From contig JACRLF010000105.1 of the NCBI GenBank assembly GCA_016235365.1, forward strand, positions 1-33,159: DNA of 33,159 nucleotides. Reading direction: 5' to 3'. The stretch comes from Deltaproteobacteria bacterium. Its GTDB lineage: Bacteria; Desulfobacterota; GWC2-55-46. Shown in pieces: positions 1-10,615 of this stretch. Numbering within the stretch: position 1 is the first letter of the stretch; each line of letters starts with the position of its first letter. The notes under the pieces are model-generated. The model saw nothing but the letters and a program-made list of their open reading frames with translations. It was not told the origin of the DNA and did no database searches. A program made the position numbers and the translations under genes.

Positions 1-459
1 GTCTCGTCCGGCTCTTTTGACGAGGACATGGCGATATTGAGGTCGATGGAAGATAAGAAGGTCATAGTGGCGGCGAACAAGATAGACCTCGCCCCCGGCG
101 GACACGACGTGGAGGGGGCGTTTGGCGGGTGCAGGATGATCTTCATCTCGGCCCTCGGCTCAATCGGCATAGAGGAGCTCAAGGACGCCATATACGCGGA
201 GGCCACGGGGCGCCCTTACGGGGCCGGTCTTGACGCGCCCCCCGGAGAGCTTGTGGCGACCGTGAGGCAGAGGGACGCGCTTGCAAAGGCCCTTGAGGGC
301 GTATGGAGGGCGGGAGCGGCCCTCAAGGAGGGGCTGCCAAGGGAGTTTATCGCAACGGACCTGAGACACTCCGTAGACAGGCTCGGCGAGATAACCGGAG
401 AGACGACGACCGAGGAGATACTCGACAGGATATTCTCCGGGTTCTGCATAGGCAAGTAG
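1..459 (+). CDS. mnmE: tRNA modification GTPase MnmE (TrmE), C-terminal part, truncated by window start
   Basis: Frame open from base 1; NKIDL G4 motif, SALGSIGIEEL G5-like segment, C-terminal ITGETTTEEILDRIFSGFCIGK typical of MnmE. Confidence 0.93.
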   Translation, partial: VSSGSFDEDMAILRSMEDKKVIVAANKIDLAPGGHDVEGAFGGCRMIFISALGSIGIEELKDAIYAEATGRPYGAGLDAPPGELVATVRQRDALAKALEGVWRAGAALKEGLPREFIATDLRHSVDRLGEITGETTTEEILDRIFSGFCIGK

Positions 460-500
460 CAGGCTGTTGAAAAAGTCCCATCTGCTTTGTCGTCATCGTC

Positions 501-617
501 GTTGAAGCTCCCCGCGGCTTTTCCGCGGGGAGCTTCAACATGTAAGGGAGTATATATTTCTATTCGCTCGCTTGACCCCTATCACCAAACTGCGGGCCTC
601 GCTCGCTATGCATGTTC
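501..617. repeat. Palindromic repeat family B, copy 1 (GTTGAAGCTCCCCGCGG...CCGCGGGGAGCTTCAAC followed by a conserved tail ending CGCTCGCTATGCATGTTC)
   Basis: Perfect hairpin arms at the left end; same block recurs at 3273-3391 and 10058-10173. A repeat-A-like piece (caggctgttgaaaaagtcccatctgctttgtcgtc) lies directly to its left. Confidence 0.85.
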
Positions 618-660
618 GTCATTGTGGCGTAAATTATAACGCGCCCCTGCCCCTTTTCAG

Positions 661-2166
<1,506 letters not shown>

Positions 2167-2226
2167 CTAAAGGTTGACAGCTGTAAAAAAAAGGAAGTGA
2201 GAACATACGGCAATTTTGTTAGGTTG

Positions 2227-3198
2227 CTATTGTGGATAAGGCGAGAACTGATCGGCTCCGGCCCTGTCGATGATCACCCCCTCGAGGAGCCCTGCGTCGC
2301 TTACCTTCATCTCCTCGAACCCGAACTCGTCCATAACCGCAAGCGTTATGGCGGCCCCGGGTATTATCAGGTCCTCCCGCCCCTTCTCAAGCGCCAGCAC
2401 CTTCTCCCTCTCCTTGAGCGTAAGGGAGGACAGGTCTTCGTACATCGTCCTTATCCTCTCGCGCCTGAGCGTGTAATTGTTTATCCTGTCGCGGTCGTAT
2501 ACATCGAGGTCCTGGTCCATCGCCGCAAGCGTCGTTATGGTCCCGGCGGTGCCTATGAGGGTCGCGCCCTTTGGACCGGAGTAATCGAACGCCCTTATCC
2601 CGTGGGCCGCAACAGTCGATTTCAGGGTGGATGTGACGTCCCTTATCTCGGTATAGAGGCACTCAAGCTCAAGCTTCAGGGGGGGGTCGCTCTTAAGATG
2701 CCTCTCGGCCAGGTGCACCACCCCCATCTCCACGCTCCAGGCGCCGACAGTGCGCGCGCCACACGTAAAGATAAACTCGGTGGACCCCCCGCCTATGTCC
2801 ATGACAAGCCTTCTCTCGGCCGCGTCCCTTATGACGGAGGCCACACCCAGGAGCGAGAGCCGCGCCTCCTCATCGCCTGAGATGACCTCTATATCCACCC
2901 CGGCCCTCTCCCGGGCCTCCTTGATGAATCGACCACGGTTCCCGGCCCTCCTCACAACGCTCGTTGCTACCGCGTTGACGCTTGAGACCCCGTACCCGGC
3001 AATCGTCCTTCCGAACTCCTCAAGGGCCGACACGGCGCGCCGCGCGGAATCCGCGTCTATGCCGATGGATTCCTTATAGTTCCCTCCGAGGCGAGTTATC
3101 GCCCTCTTGTACACCAGAGGCTTAAGCTCCCTCCCGTCGTACTCGGCTATCAGGAGCCTCAGCGTATTGGTCCCTATGTCTATGGATGCGTGTCTCAT
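2227..3198 (-). CDS. Ppx/GppA family phosphatase
   Basis: ASIDIGTNTLRLLIAE, MDIGGGSTEF, GTAGTITTLAA motifs of exopolyphosphatase/pppGpp phosphohydrolases. Confidence 0.93.
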   Translation of the reverse strand: MRHASIDIGTNTLRLLIAEYDGRELKPLVYKRAITRLGGNYKESIGIDADSARRAVSALEEFGRTIAGYGVSSVNAVATSVVRRAGNRGRFIKEARERAGVDIEVISGDEEARLSLLGVASVIRDAAERRLVMDIGGGSTEFIFTCGARTVGAWSVEMGVVHLAERHLKSDPPLKLELECLYTEIRDVTSTLKSTVAAHGIRAFDYSGPKGATLIGTAGTITTLAAMDQDLDVYDRDRINNYTLRRERIRTMYEDLSSLTLKEREKVLALEKGREDLIIPGAAITLAVMDEFGFEEMKVSDAGLLEGVIIDRAGADQFSPYPQ

Positions 3199-3272
3199 CT
3201 CAGTCGGTCTTCCCGGGCGCGGGGGCCAATACCCTAACAGGTTGTTGAAAAACCCTCGCGTCCGTTCAGGCT

Positions 3273-3391
3273 GTTGAAGCTCCCCGCGGCTTGCCGCGGG
3301 GAATCTTCGACATGTAAGGAAGTATCCATATCCGATTCGCTCGCTTAGCCCCGCTAGCCAAGCTGCGGGCTGGACGCTCGCTATGCATGTT
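3273..3391. repeat. Palindromic repeat family B, copy 2
   Basis: gttgaagctccccgcggcttgccgcggggaatcttcgacatgtaagg...cgctcgctatgcatgttc. Confidence 0.85.
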
Positions 3392-3470
3392 CAAAAAGCT
3401 CCCGACCCACGCCACTTGGCGTGGGCGCCCCGAAGGCGTCGAGGAGCGAGGCAGGGCTCCCATTGCGTCT

Positions 3471-3971
3471 TTACAATTGCAATGGGAAGTCGTATTTCGT
3501 CCATACGCCGCAGCAGAGCGACGTTTTTTTAGCGTTCTGATGCCGAAACGGTTTTTTTAGCCCCAGAGTGTTCATTGACAACGCAGTAGCCCCGGCGAGC
3601 CTCGCAATATCGAGCGCCTTTACAACGACCTTGTAGCGCACCCCCTCGTCGGCCTTCAGCACTACCGTATTTTCAGCCCCGGCGACGAACTCCCTCTTCA
3701 ATGCGTCGTAAAGCCCGTCAATGTTAGTCCCCTTGCCGTTCACGCTTATGAGGCCGGCCTCGCTCACCGTCACTATGACGCCCTTTGCCCCGCCTGATTC
3801 CGAGGTCGTGGCCTTGGGGAGCTTTATCTTGAGCGACTCGTTCATTATGAGCGGGGTCGTGACCATGAATATGACCAGGAGCACCAGCATGACGTCCGTC
3901 AGGGGCGTTATGTTGATCTCCGAGAGCTCCTTTTCGTGCTTGCTATTTGTCCGCCACGCCATCCTTCGCAC
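3471..3971 (-). CDS. ExbD/TolR family biopolymer transport protein; C-terminus runs into repeat sequence
   Basis: EINITPLTDVMLVLLVIFMVTTPL is the ExbD/TolR N-terminal TM signature; alternative start at 3959 (MAWRTNSK). Confidence 0.9.
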   Translation of the reverse strand: MRRMAWRTNSKHEKELSEINITPLTDVMLVLLVIFMVTTPLIMNESLKIKLPKATTSESGGAKGVIVTVSEAGLISVNGKGTNIDGLYDALKREFVAGAENTVVLKADEGVRYKVVVKALDIARLAGATALSMNTLGLKKPFRHQNAKKTSLCCGVWTKYDFPLQL

Positions 3972-4587
3972 CTTCCGCGATATAGTCCGCCAGCGGCACA
4001 GCGGCCGCCTCCAGCGTCAGGGCGCACCTTGACGCGCTCCTTACGTAATAGTTATAGGCCACCACCGCCGGGACCGCCACGAAAAGGCCCGCCGCGGTCG
4101 CCACAAGGGCCTCGGCTATGCCGTCGGCCACGGCCGCCGGGGAGGCGCCCTGGGCCGCCGACAGGTCGGAGAAGGCCCTTATTATCCCCAAGACCGTGCC
4201 GAAGAGGCCTATGAACGGCGCGGTGCTGCCGATGGTGCCCAGGAACCCGAGGAACCTCTCAAGCGCCGTCAGTTCCTGCCTTCCGGCAAGCTCCATGGCG
4301 CTCAGGATTTCCTCCTTGCTACGGCCCTTCTTGCCGTAGCCGGCGAGGAATACCCTGGCAAGCGTCGTCCTGTGCGTGGAGCAGAGCCTTGCGGCCATTG
4401 CCAGCCCGTCCTCCTTGACGGCCCTGTGGAGGGCCTCCGTGAACTCACGGAGGCCTTTTTTAAACCTCCCGAACGTCCACGCCCTCTCGATGATAACCGC
4501 TATCGAGATGAGGGACAGTATCCCTAATATCGCTACGGTAACCCCGCCCTTCTTAAGCAACTCTATGAACGTAAGGTGTGCGAACAT
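3943..4587 (-). CDS. MotA/TolQ/ExbB proton channel family protein
   Basis: LGTIGSTAPFIGLFGTVLGIIRAF and ALVATAAGLFVAVPAVVAYNYY motifs; overlaps ExbD. Confidence 0.93.
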   Translation of the reverse strand: MFAHLTFIELLKKGGVTVAILGILSLISIAVIIERAWTFGRFKKGLREFTEALHRAVKEDGLAMAARLCSTHRTTLARVFLAGYGKKGRSKEEILSAMELAGRQELTALERFLGFLGTIGSTAPFIGLFGTVLGIIRAFSDLSAAQGASPAAVADGIAEALVATAAGLFVAVPAVVAYNYYVRSASRCALTLEAAAVPLADYIAEGAKDGVADK

Positions 4588-4735
4588 ATTTATTGTTTCC
4601 TTCGGGTCTAATCAAACGCAGCTTGGTTGGCGAAAGCTACGACCAACAGTACCAACGGATACCCCGCAGTTTGCTGAGGGGTGGTTGAAGCGGGACCGGC
4701 CTCATGGGGGACTTAAGCCCCCTCAGCCGCGGGCG

Positions 4736-5254
4736 CTAAGGCCCTGTATGGACCGTGTAGTTCCTCGCGTACTCTATATAGTTCATGGCGGAGCGCTTTA
4801 TGCGCCCTATCTCTTCGGGCCTGAGCGCCCTTGCTACCTTGCCGGGTACCCCGATGACAAGGCTTCCGGGCGGGACCCTGGCGCCCTCGGTGACAAGCGC
4901 CCCCGCACCGATTATCGTGTCCTCCCCTATCTGTGCGTTGTCAAGGACTATGGCCCCCATCCCTATGAGGCACCGGTCGTTGACCGTGCAGCCGTGGAGC
5001 ACCACGTTATGCCCTATGGTCACGTCATCGCCTATTATGAGCGGATAGGTCTCCTTGGTGACGTGCAGGGTCGAATTGTCCTGGACGTTCGTCCTCCTGC
5101 CGATGCGTATGTAGTGGACGTCGCCGCGCACAACCGCGTTGAACCAGACGCTCGAGTGCTCCCCAATTTCCACGTCCCCTATTATCATCGAGCCCTCGAC
5201 CGCAAAGACCGTCTCATGGAGCCTGGGGCTAACGCCCTTGTATGGTATCAACAA
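4736..5254 (-). CDS. Gamma-class carbonic anhydrase family protein (left-handed beta-helix)
   Basis: Hexapeptide repeats with IGDDVTIGHNVVLHGCTV and GMGAIVLDNAQIGEDTIIGAGALV. Confidence 0.93.
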   Translation of the reverse strand: MLIPYKGVSPRLHETVFAVEGSMIIGDVEIGEHSSVWFNAVVRGDVHYIRIGRRTNVQDNSTLHVTKETYPLIIGDDVTIGHNVVLHGCTVNDRCLIGMGAIVLDNAQIGEDTIIGAGALVTEGARVPPGSLVIGVPGKVARALRPEEIGRIKRSAMNYIEYARNYTVHTGP

Positions 5255-5354
5255 ACCTATCCACCCCCGACAATCGATTATAAAATTCCAACTATATCAA
5301 AACACGGTATAAATCACAATTAAAACTTAACGGGCTGAAGACGGCAAATTGCGT

Positions 5355-6752
5355 CTACTCAGGCCTCTTAAGGCACCCTATCTTGAGCACCAGTTTCGTA
5401 TCCCCGCCTACCTTGAAGAGCTCCGACCGGCGCAGGCCGACGACCCAGATTATCTCCCGGCCCGCCACGAACACAGGGGTTGAAGCCCTCCTCTCCCTCG
5501 GCACCTTAGCGTCGATGAATATATCCTTGAGCTTCTTGCGCCCCTTCATGCCCATCGGCGCCATCCTGTCCCCAGGCTCCATCCGCCTTATCTTTACCCC
5601 TCCGGCCTCCACGACCGCTCCATAATCGAAACACGCCGACCACGGCCCCTCCTCAAGATTACGCGGCGCCTTTTCAACGACCTCGGCGATAAAGGAATAA
5701 CCCGCGTCCCTGATGACGGTAGTCCCCGGGACCTTAAGCGTCCTTAAAAACCTTCGCGGATTTTTCTTTCCGGAAGCGGTGATGATCACGCGGCCGTACT
5801 CCCTCAAGGCCCTCAAGCCTCCGGGCAGGTCTATTGAAGCGTTGGGCCTGTCGCCGGAGACGAGGGCGCGGAAGGAGTCGAGGTGGACGGAAGTGAACCC
5901 GGCCTCCGCATCCGAACCGAGGGACCTTGCCGCGATTAAAAAGGCCCTGTTGATGAGCGCCGGGTGGAGCCTTAAAAGGGCCGCGCAATCGATGACAACG
6001 GGGCCGCGGCCCGTTGAGACAAGCGCCTTTTCGAGGCCGACTCTGGCGGAGGCGTCCATGTACTCCTCATCGAGCCTCAACGCCGTCGCCACCCGTGAGA
6101 GCGTGGCGGCTACGTTGGGGTTGTATTCCCTCTTAAGGAGCGGCATGAGGTTGTGCCTTATGTCGTTTCTCAGGTACTTATCGCTTGAATTCGATGAATC
6201 GAGGACGTACTCGATCCCATTATCGGCCGCGAACCCCTCTATATCCTCCCGCGAGGTCTCTATCAAGGGGCGGATGAAAGGCCCGCTTACCGGCGGGATG
6301 GCGCAGGGCCCCTTGAGCGAGCTCCCCTTTATAAGCCTCATGACCACCGTTTCGGCCTGGTCGTCGAGGGTATGGCCGAGGGCTATCTTGCCGGCTCCGT
6401 GCCGTTTGGCGGAGTTTTCAAGGAACTCATACCTCTTTGTCCTGGCCAGGGCCTGGAGGGACGCCCCCTTCCTGCCCGAGAGCTCGCCAGCCTTTAACCG
6501 CGCGCCGACGAACCTCAAGCCGAGCCTCTTTGAAAGCTCCCTTACGAACGCGAGGTCCCTCTCGGACTCCCTACCCCTCAGGTTGTGGTTGAGGTGGCAG
6601 ACGACGAGCTTCAACGGAAGGACTTTTGCGGCCTCCATGAGCGCGTGGAGCAGTACGACGGAGTCGACCCCGCCGGATACGGCCACGGCCACGGTCTCGC
6701 CCGCATCACACATGCGGTATCTTCTTATCGTCTCCCTGACTTTTTTGATCAT
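5355..6752 (-). CDS. tilS: tRNA(Ile)-lysidine synthase TilS
   Basis: VAVSGGVDSVVLLHAL PP-loop, CHLNHNLRGRESERD, GHTLDDQAETVVMRLIKGSSLKG; likely start MIKKVRETIRRY (ORF track extends to 6872 through low-complexity/repeat sequence). Confidence 0.95.
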   Translation of the reverse strand: MIKKVRETIRRYRMCDAGETVAVAVSGGVDSVVLLHALMEAAKVLPLKLVVCHLNHNLRGRESERDLAFVRELSKRLGLRFVGARLKAGELSGRKGASLQALARTKRYEFLENSAKRHGAGKIALGHTLDDQAETVVMRLIKGSSLKGPCAIPPVSGPFIRPLIETSREDIEGFAADNGIEYVLDSSNSSDKYLRNDIRHNLMPLLKREYNPNVAATLSRVATALRLDEEYMDASARVGLEKALVSTGRGPVVIDCAALLRLHPALINRAFLIAARSLGSDAEAGFTSVHLDSFRALVSGDRPNASIDLPGGLRALREYGRVIITASGKKNPRRFLRTLKVPGTTVIRDAGYSFIAEVVEKAPRNLEEGPWSACFDYGAVVEAGGVKIRRMEPGDRMAPMGMKGRKKLKDIFIDAKVPRERRASTPVFVAGREIIWVVGLRRSELFKVGGDTKLVLKIGCLKRPE

Positions 6753-6775
6753 GAAAAAACCCTGCAAGGGGGGGG

Positions 6776-6833
6776 GTTGAAATTCCCCGCGGCTTGGGCT
6801 TAGGGGAATCCGCTCGCTATGCTTGTTGAAAAA
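6776..6833. repeat. Degenerate/truncated family B repeat just upstream of tilS
   Basis: gttgaaattccccgcggcttgggcttaggggaatccgctcgctatgcttgttgaaa resembles both ends of family B with the middle missing. Confidence 0.6.
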
Positions 6834-6973
6834 TAAAAGAACGACTTGCGATCTCAAATGCCGGAGACCCATAACACGGCGTATTTTTTGAGATTTTTAT
6901 CGCTTATATTGATTATATTAATTTGTCGGGGGAATTACAAGCCTTGAGTGGGAAAGTGGTGGAGCGGAGCCGG

Positions 6974-7549
6974 TCAGAGGTCTTTCTTCTCCGTGCCGGA
7001 GGACTTGTCCGTCCTCAGCATCTTTCTCTGCCTGGCGAATACGTACCTTATTATCTTGTCCCTCGTGGCCTCGTCCATGCCGATGTACTTGACGGCGACG
7101 TCGTAGCCGCCCTCCGCCCTCGGGGCAACGCGCACCACCTCGCACTTGACGGATACGGTGTGGGCGTAGGTGGGCAGGAATATCTTCATGACGAGCAGGT
7201 CGCCCGCCTTGAACTTGTCAAAACAGTAGAACTGCAGCCCGCCGCCGCTTATGTTGACGTTCCTTGCCTGGGGTATCTTGAAGCCGTGCCGGGTGGAGAT
7301 GTAATCAAGGAGGATGTTGAGCTTGTTGTTCATGTCGAACAATAGCTCGTAGAGCTTCGTGTTTTCCTCGGGGCCGGGCTCTATCTCTTCGAAGAGGGTC
7401 TCCCACCCCTGCGCGGGCTTGATCTCCGAAGCGCCGTCGAGCACTCCATAGTACACCGGCACGCAGTCGTCCGCCCTTACATGCTCGCGCGACACGCCGT
7501 CGCTCTCAGGCTCCTTTTCAGGCCCGCCGCTTCCCCTCTCGGAATCCAT
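6974..7549 (-). CDS. PilZ-domain-like protein
   Basis: ARNVNISGGGLQFYCFDKFKAGDLLVMKIFLP...VKCEVVRV...YDVAVKYIGMDEATRDKIIRYVFARQRKML resembles PilZ architecture. Confidence 0.72.
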   Translation of the reverse strand: MDSERGSGGPEKEPESDGVSREHVRADDCVPVYYGVLDGASEIKPAQGWETLFEEIEPGPEENTKLYELLFDMNNKLNILLDYISTRHGFKIPQARNVNISGGGLQFYCFDKFKAGDLLVMKIFLPTYAHTVSVKCEVVRVAPRAEGGYDVAVKYIGMDEATRDKIIRYVFARQRKMLRTDKSSGTEKKDL

Positions 7550-7555
7550 ATCTCG

Positions 7556-9208
7556 TCAACCCCTGCCGATATTCAATATCCCGCTTGACAGGAACGCCTC
7601 GACCACGGCGGGGTCGAACTGCGTCCCTCCGCATCTTACTATCTCCTCCATGGACATCTCGAAGCTCAACGCATTGCGGTAGGGCCTTGAGGACGTCATG
7701 GCGTCGAACGTGTCGGCGACGCTGAATATCCTCGCCGCAAGCGGTATTGCGTCGCCCTTGAGCCTGTTCGGGTACCCGTCTCCGTCCCACCTCTCATGGC
7801 TGAATATCCTCGCCGCAAGCGGTATTGCGTCGCCCTTGAGCCTGTTCGGGTACCCGTCTCCGTCCCACCTCTCATGGTGGTAGAGGACCACGGCCTTTTC
7901 CGCGGTCAGAAGGTTCAGGGGCCTCAGTATCTCCTCGCCCCTCACCACATGGGTCTTCATTATCTGCTTCTCCTCCTCGGTAAAGATGCCTCTTTTAAGG
8001 AGGACGTCGTCCCTTACGGCGATCTTGCCTATATCGTGGAGGGGGCCGGCGAAGCTTATGCTGTCTATTACGTCCTGAGCGCAGCCGAGGGTCTCGGCTA
8101 TCTTTACGGCATAGGCGGTAACCCTCTTGGAGTGATCCTTGGTGTAGGTGTCCCTCGCGTCCAGCGCGTTGATAAGCGAATTGAGCGCCGCGATGATGCT
8201 GCCGAATATGTTATCATATAACGCTATATTTTCAAGCTTCAAAGACGCCTTGGCCGTCAGGTTCAGCAACAGGGCCACGGAGTCGTTGGAAAAGCCGCTC
8301 TGCTCGTCCTTGCCCGCAAGCCCGAGCACCACGACCACTTCCCTGTTCATCAGCATCGGGGCCAGCAGGATCGACTTCCTCCCGTCCTGTTTATCCGATA
8401 CCAGCGGGAAAAGCCCGTCGTCTTCGGCTACCATGTACGAGTAGCACCTGTTCTTTATGACGCTCTTGAACGGCTCGGCGTCGGAAGAGAACCTCAACCC
8501 CACGACGGAGTCGTCATCATACCCTGAAGAGGCCCTTACCACAAGCTCTCTGTTGTCGTCCTCCACGACCATTATGAACGCCTTTTCCGCGCCCATTATT
8601 ATCTGGGCGATGTCCATCGTCTTCCCGAATATCAGCTCCTTGTCATTCGCCTCATCGAGGGTTTCGCTTATGGTATGGAGGATGGAGAGGTCCCTTATCT
8701 TGTCTTCGAGCCTCTTCCTCGCTACCTCCGGCATCCTTCCGATGGCCCCGTGGTCGGCCACCGGCATTGAAGCCCTGTGCGCCCTGATGACGTGGGCCTC
8801 GTTGGCGGCCTTCCTTACTGCTATCTCAAGCTCCTCGGCCTTGAACGGCTTCGGCAGAAAATCAACGGCGCCTATCTTCATAGCCTCGACGGCCCTGCCG
8901 ATGGTCGGGTACCCGGTGATCATCACAACCGGCACGTCAGGGGCCGTTTGCTTAGCCATCTGGAGAAAATCTATCCCGCTCAGGCCGGGCATGTTTATAT
9001 CGGCCAGCACGACGTCGTAGTTGTTGCCCCTCAAGTCCGCGATGGCCCTCTCGGCGGAATTGAAGTCATTTACGCGCCAGCCCTTCCTCGAGAGTATCTC
9101 GGATATGGCGTCGCGCACGCTGTCGTCGTCGTCGATGACCATTATCTTTATGGAGTTCAAGTCATCATTAATAACCGGCTGCAAGTTCGATCTCCTTTGA
9201 CCGCCCAC
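7556..9208 (-). CDS. Response regulator with REC, GAF-like and HD-GYP domains; 26-aa tandem duplication in the GYP region
   Basis: IMVIDDDDSVRDAISEIL...VVLADINMPGLSGIDFL receiver; HDIGKIAVRDDVLLKRG HD; HHERWDGDGYPNRLKGDAIPLAARIFS GYP segment present twice. Confidence 0.93.
   Translation of the reverse strand: MGGQRRSNLQPVINDDLNSIKIMVIDDDDSVRDAISEILSRKGWRVNDFNSAERAIADLRGNNYDVVLADINMPGLSGIDFLQMAKQTAPDVPVVMITGYPTIGRAVEAMKIGAVDFLPKPFKAEELEIAVRKAANEAHVIRAHRASMPVADHGAIGRMPEVARKRLEDKIRDLSILHTISETLDEANDKELIFGKTMDIAQIIMGAEKAFIMVVEDDNRELVVRASSGYDDDSVVGLRFSSDAEPFKSVIKNRCYSYMVAEDDGLFPLVSDKQDGRKSILLAPMLMNREVVVVLGLAGKDEQSGFSNDSVALLLNLTAKASLKLENIALYDNIFGSIIAALNSLINALDARDTYTKDHSKRVTAYAVKIAETLGCAQDVIDSISFAGPLHDIGKIAVRDDVLLKRGIFTEEEKQIMKTHVVRGEEILRPLNLLTAEKAVVLYHHERWDGDGYPNRLKGDAIPLAARIFSHERWDGDGYPNRLKGDAIPLAARIFSVADTFDAMTSSRPYRNALSFEMSMEEIVRCGGTQFDPAVVEAFLSSGILNIGRG
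7721..7877. repeat. Exact 78-bp direct tandem duplication within the HD-GYP gene
   Basis: gctgaatatcctcgccgcaagcggtattgcgtcgcccttgagcctgttcgggtacccgtctccgtcccacctctcatg repeated head to tail with period 78 and no mismatch seen. Confidence 0.95.
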
Positions 9209-9359
9209 CCGGAGCAGACCATGAATTTACTAACGGCGCTGTGTGTCCTGGCCCGGCAAGCCGTTCCGCTAAACCGGACCCGTGATCAAGCAATGAACCA
9301 CCCCTAAGCCAAGCTGCGCTTAATTGTACCCCGAAGGAAACATTAAAACCTCCCCTTCG

Positions 9360-9968
9360 TCACGCCTTCGAGGCGGTCTTTACCTTGAGGAACCTGTCCG
9401 CCTCCTTGAGATACTCCTGGCGCTTCAACGGGTTCCTGGCCCCGTTCTCCGGCATCCCCATCTTCTCTTCGTAGCCGTCCGTCTCCTGCGCCGCGGGCGG
9501 GGCGCCGCCCGCCCGTGAAAGCGCGTCCTTTAACGCCGCCATCTCGCCATACGCGCTCCTCAGCTCGTCAAGCAGGGCCTTGTTCTGCGCAACGAGCCTC
9601 AAGCGCTCGGAGGCCTTCTTCAGGACTATCATGAGCTCATCGAGCCTGAAGGGCTTGGCTATATAGTCGTATGCCCCGGCCTCGATCGCCTTCACGGCCG
9701 TCTCGATGGTCGAATATCCGGTAATGATTATCACCAATATCGACGGGTCGAGCTCCTTTATCTTCATCAGAAGCGTGATACCGTCCATCCTGGGCATCAT
9801 AAGGTCCGTGATGACGATGTCATACTTCTCCATCCTGAGCCTTCTTATGGCCTCTTCACCGTCCTGCGCGATGGAGGCGGAGTATCCCCAGCCCCCGGCG
9901 GCCTCGGCGAGCAATTCTCTCAGTGCGGAATCGTCGTCCGTAATCAGAATTTTGAAACCGTCGGCCAT
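9360..9968 (-). CDS. Response regulator receiver protein
   Basis: ILITDDDSALRELLAEA, DIVITDLMMPRMDGITLL, IITGYSTIETAVKAIEAGAYDYIAKPF. Confidence 0.93.
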   Translation of the reverse strand: MADGFKILITDDDSALRELLAEAAGGWGYSASIAQDGEEAIRRLRMEKYDIVITDLMMPRMDGITLLMKIKELDPSILVIIITGYSTIETAVKAIEAGAYDYIAKPFRLDELMIVLKKASERLRLVAQNKALLDELRSAYGEMAALKDALSRAGGAPPAAQETDGYEEKMGMPENGARNPLKRQEYLKEADRFLKVKTASKA

Positions 9969-10057
9969 TTATATGCAGACCCCTTCTCTGGATTTTTTAA
10001 CGTCCTGAAACCTCCAGGGGCTTCAAACCCAACGAGGTTTTTTAATGTTCTGCGACC

Positions 10058-10173
10058 TTGAAGCTCCCCGCGGCAAGCCGCGGGGAATCTTCGACATATA
10101 AGGGAGTATCTATTTCTATTCGCTCGCTTGACCCCGCAGCAAGCTGCGGAGAATGCGCTCGCTATGCATGTTC
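10058..10173. repeat. Palindromic repeat family B, copy 3
   Basis: ttgaagctccccgcggcaagccgcggggaatcttcgacatataagggagtatctatttctattcgctcgcttgacc...cgctcgctatgcatgttc. Confidence 0.85.
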
Positions 10174-10220
10174 AGGGGACTTCAACCCCCAGGAGGTTTT
10201 TTTAACAGGCTGCGGAAAAA

Positions 10221-10430
10221 CTACCGCCCCCTCCCCCTGCGCTCCACCTTGCCGGACTCTGAAATAGACGCCCTGACCTGGCCGAGGATGTGCTTTTTCT
10301 TGCCCTCTTCGGATATCGTTACGATATCCCCGTCGCTCGTATTGGGCTTCTCCGCGTGGGTTGCGCCATGCCTGTTCAATAATCTGGTCATGAGAGGCGA
10401 TCCATGTCCAATACCGTCTACACCTGACAT
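10221..10430 (-). CDS. Small 69-aa protein of flagellar regulon (FlgM-like motif possible)
   Basis: Strong SD aaaggaggtgtaagtATG; sigma28-type promoter upstream; DIVTISEEGKKKHILGQVRASI reminiscent of FlgM-type segments. Confidence 0.65.
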   Translation of the reverse strand: MSGVDGIGHGSPLMTRLLNRHGATHAEKPNTSDGDIVTISEEGKKKHILGQVRASISESGKVERRGRGR

Positions 10431-10466
10431 ACTTACACCTCCTTTCCTTAATTCCCTTCTCTTCTA

Positions 10467-10494
10467 TTATCGGCGGACGCGCGTAAAATCTTTA
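10467..10494 (-). promoter_or_regulatory. Sigma28 (FliA)-type promoter TAAA-N16-GCCGATAA
   Basis: Minus strand reads TAAAGATTTTACGCGCGTCCGCCGATAA; one base longer than the N15 optimum. Confidence 0.7.
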
Positions 10495-10615
10495 GGGATA
10501 TTTTTTGTCTCAGTCATGGGTTTGATGCCAGGGGGGAAGCGTTCCGGAAGGGGGTGCGAAAAAACCTTGATGATGCGGATTCAGTTTTAACAGGATGCGG
10601 AAAAACTCAAAATAG

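Noticed and set aside
3266-3463. 65-aa minus-strand ORF
   Set aside because: Lies within repeat family B and flanking hairpins; no protein features.
4588-4735. Possible tRNA or ncRNA between the gamma-carbonic anhydrase and exbB genes
   Set aside because: Contains short hairpins (accccgcagtttgctgaggggt) but no tRNA-like cloverleaf or known RNA signature.
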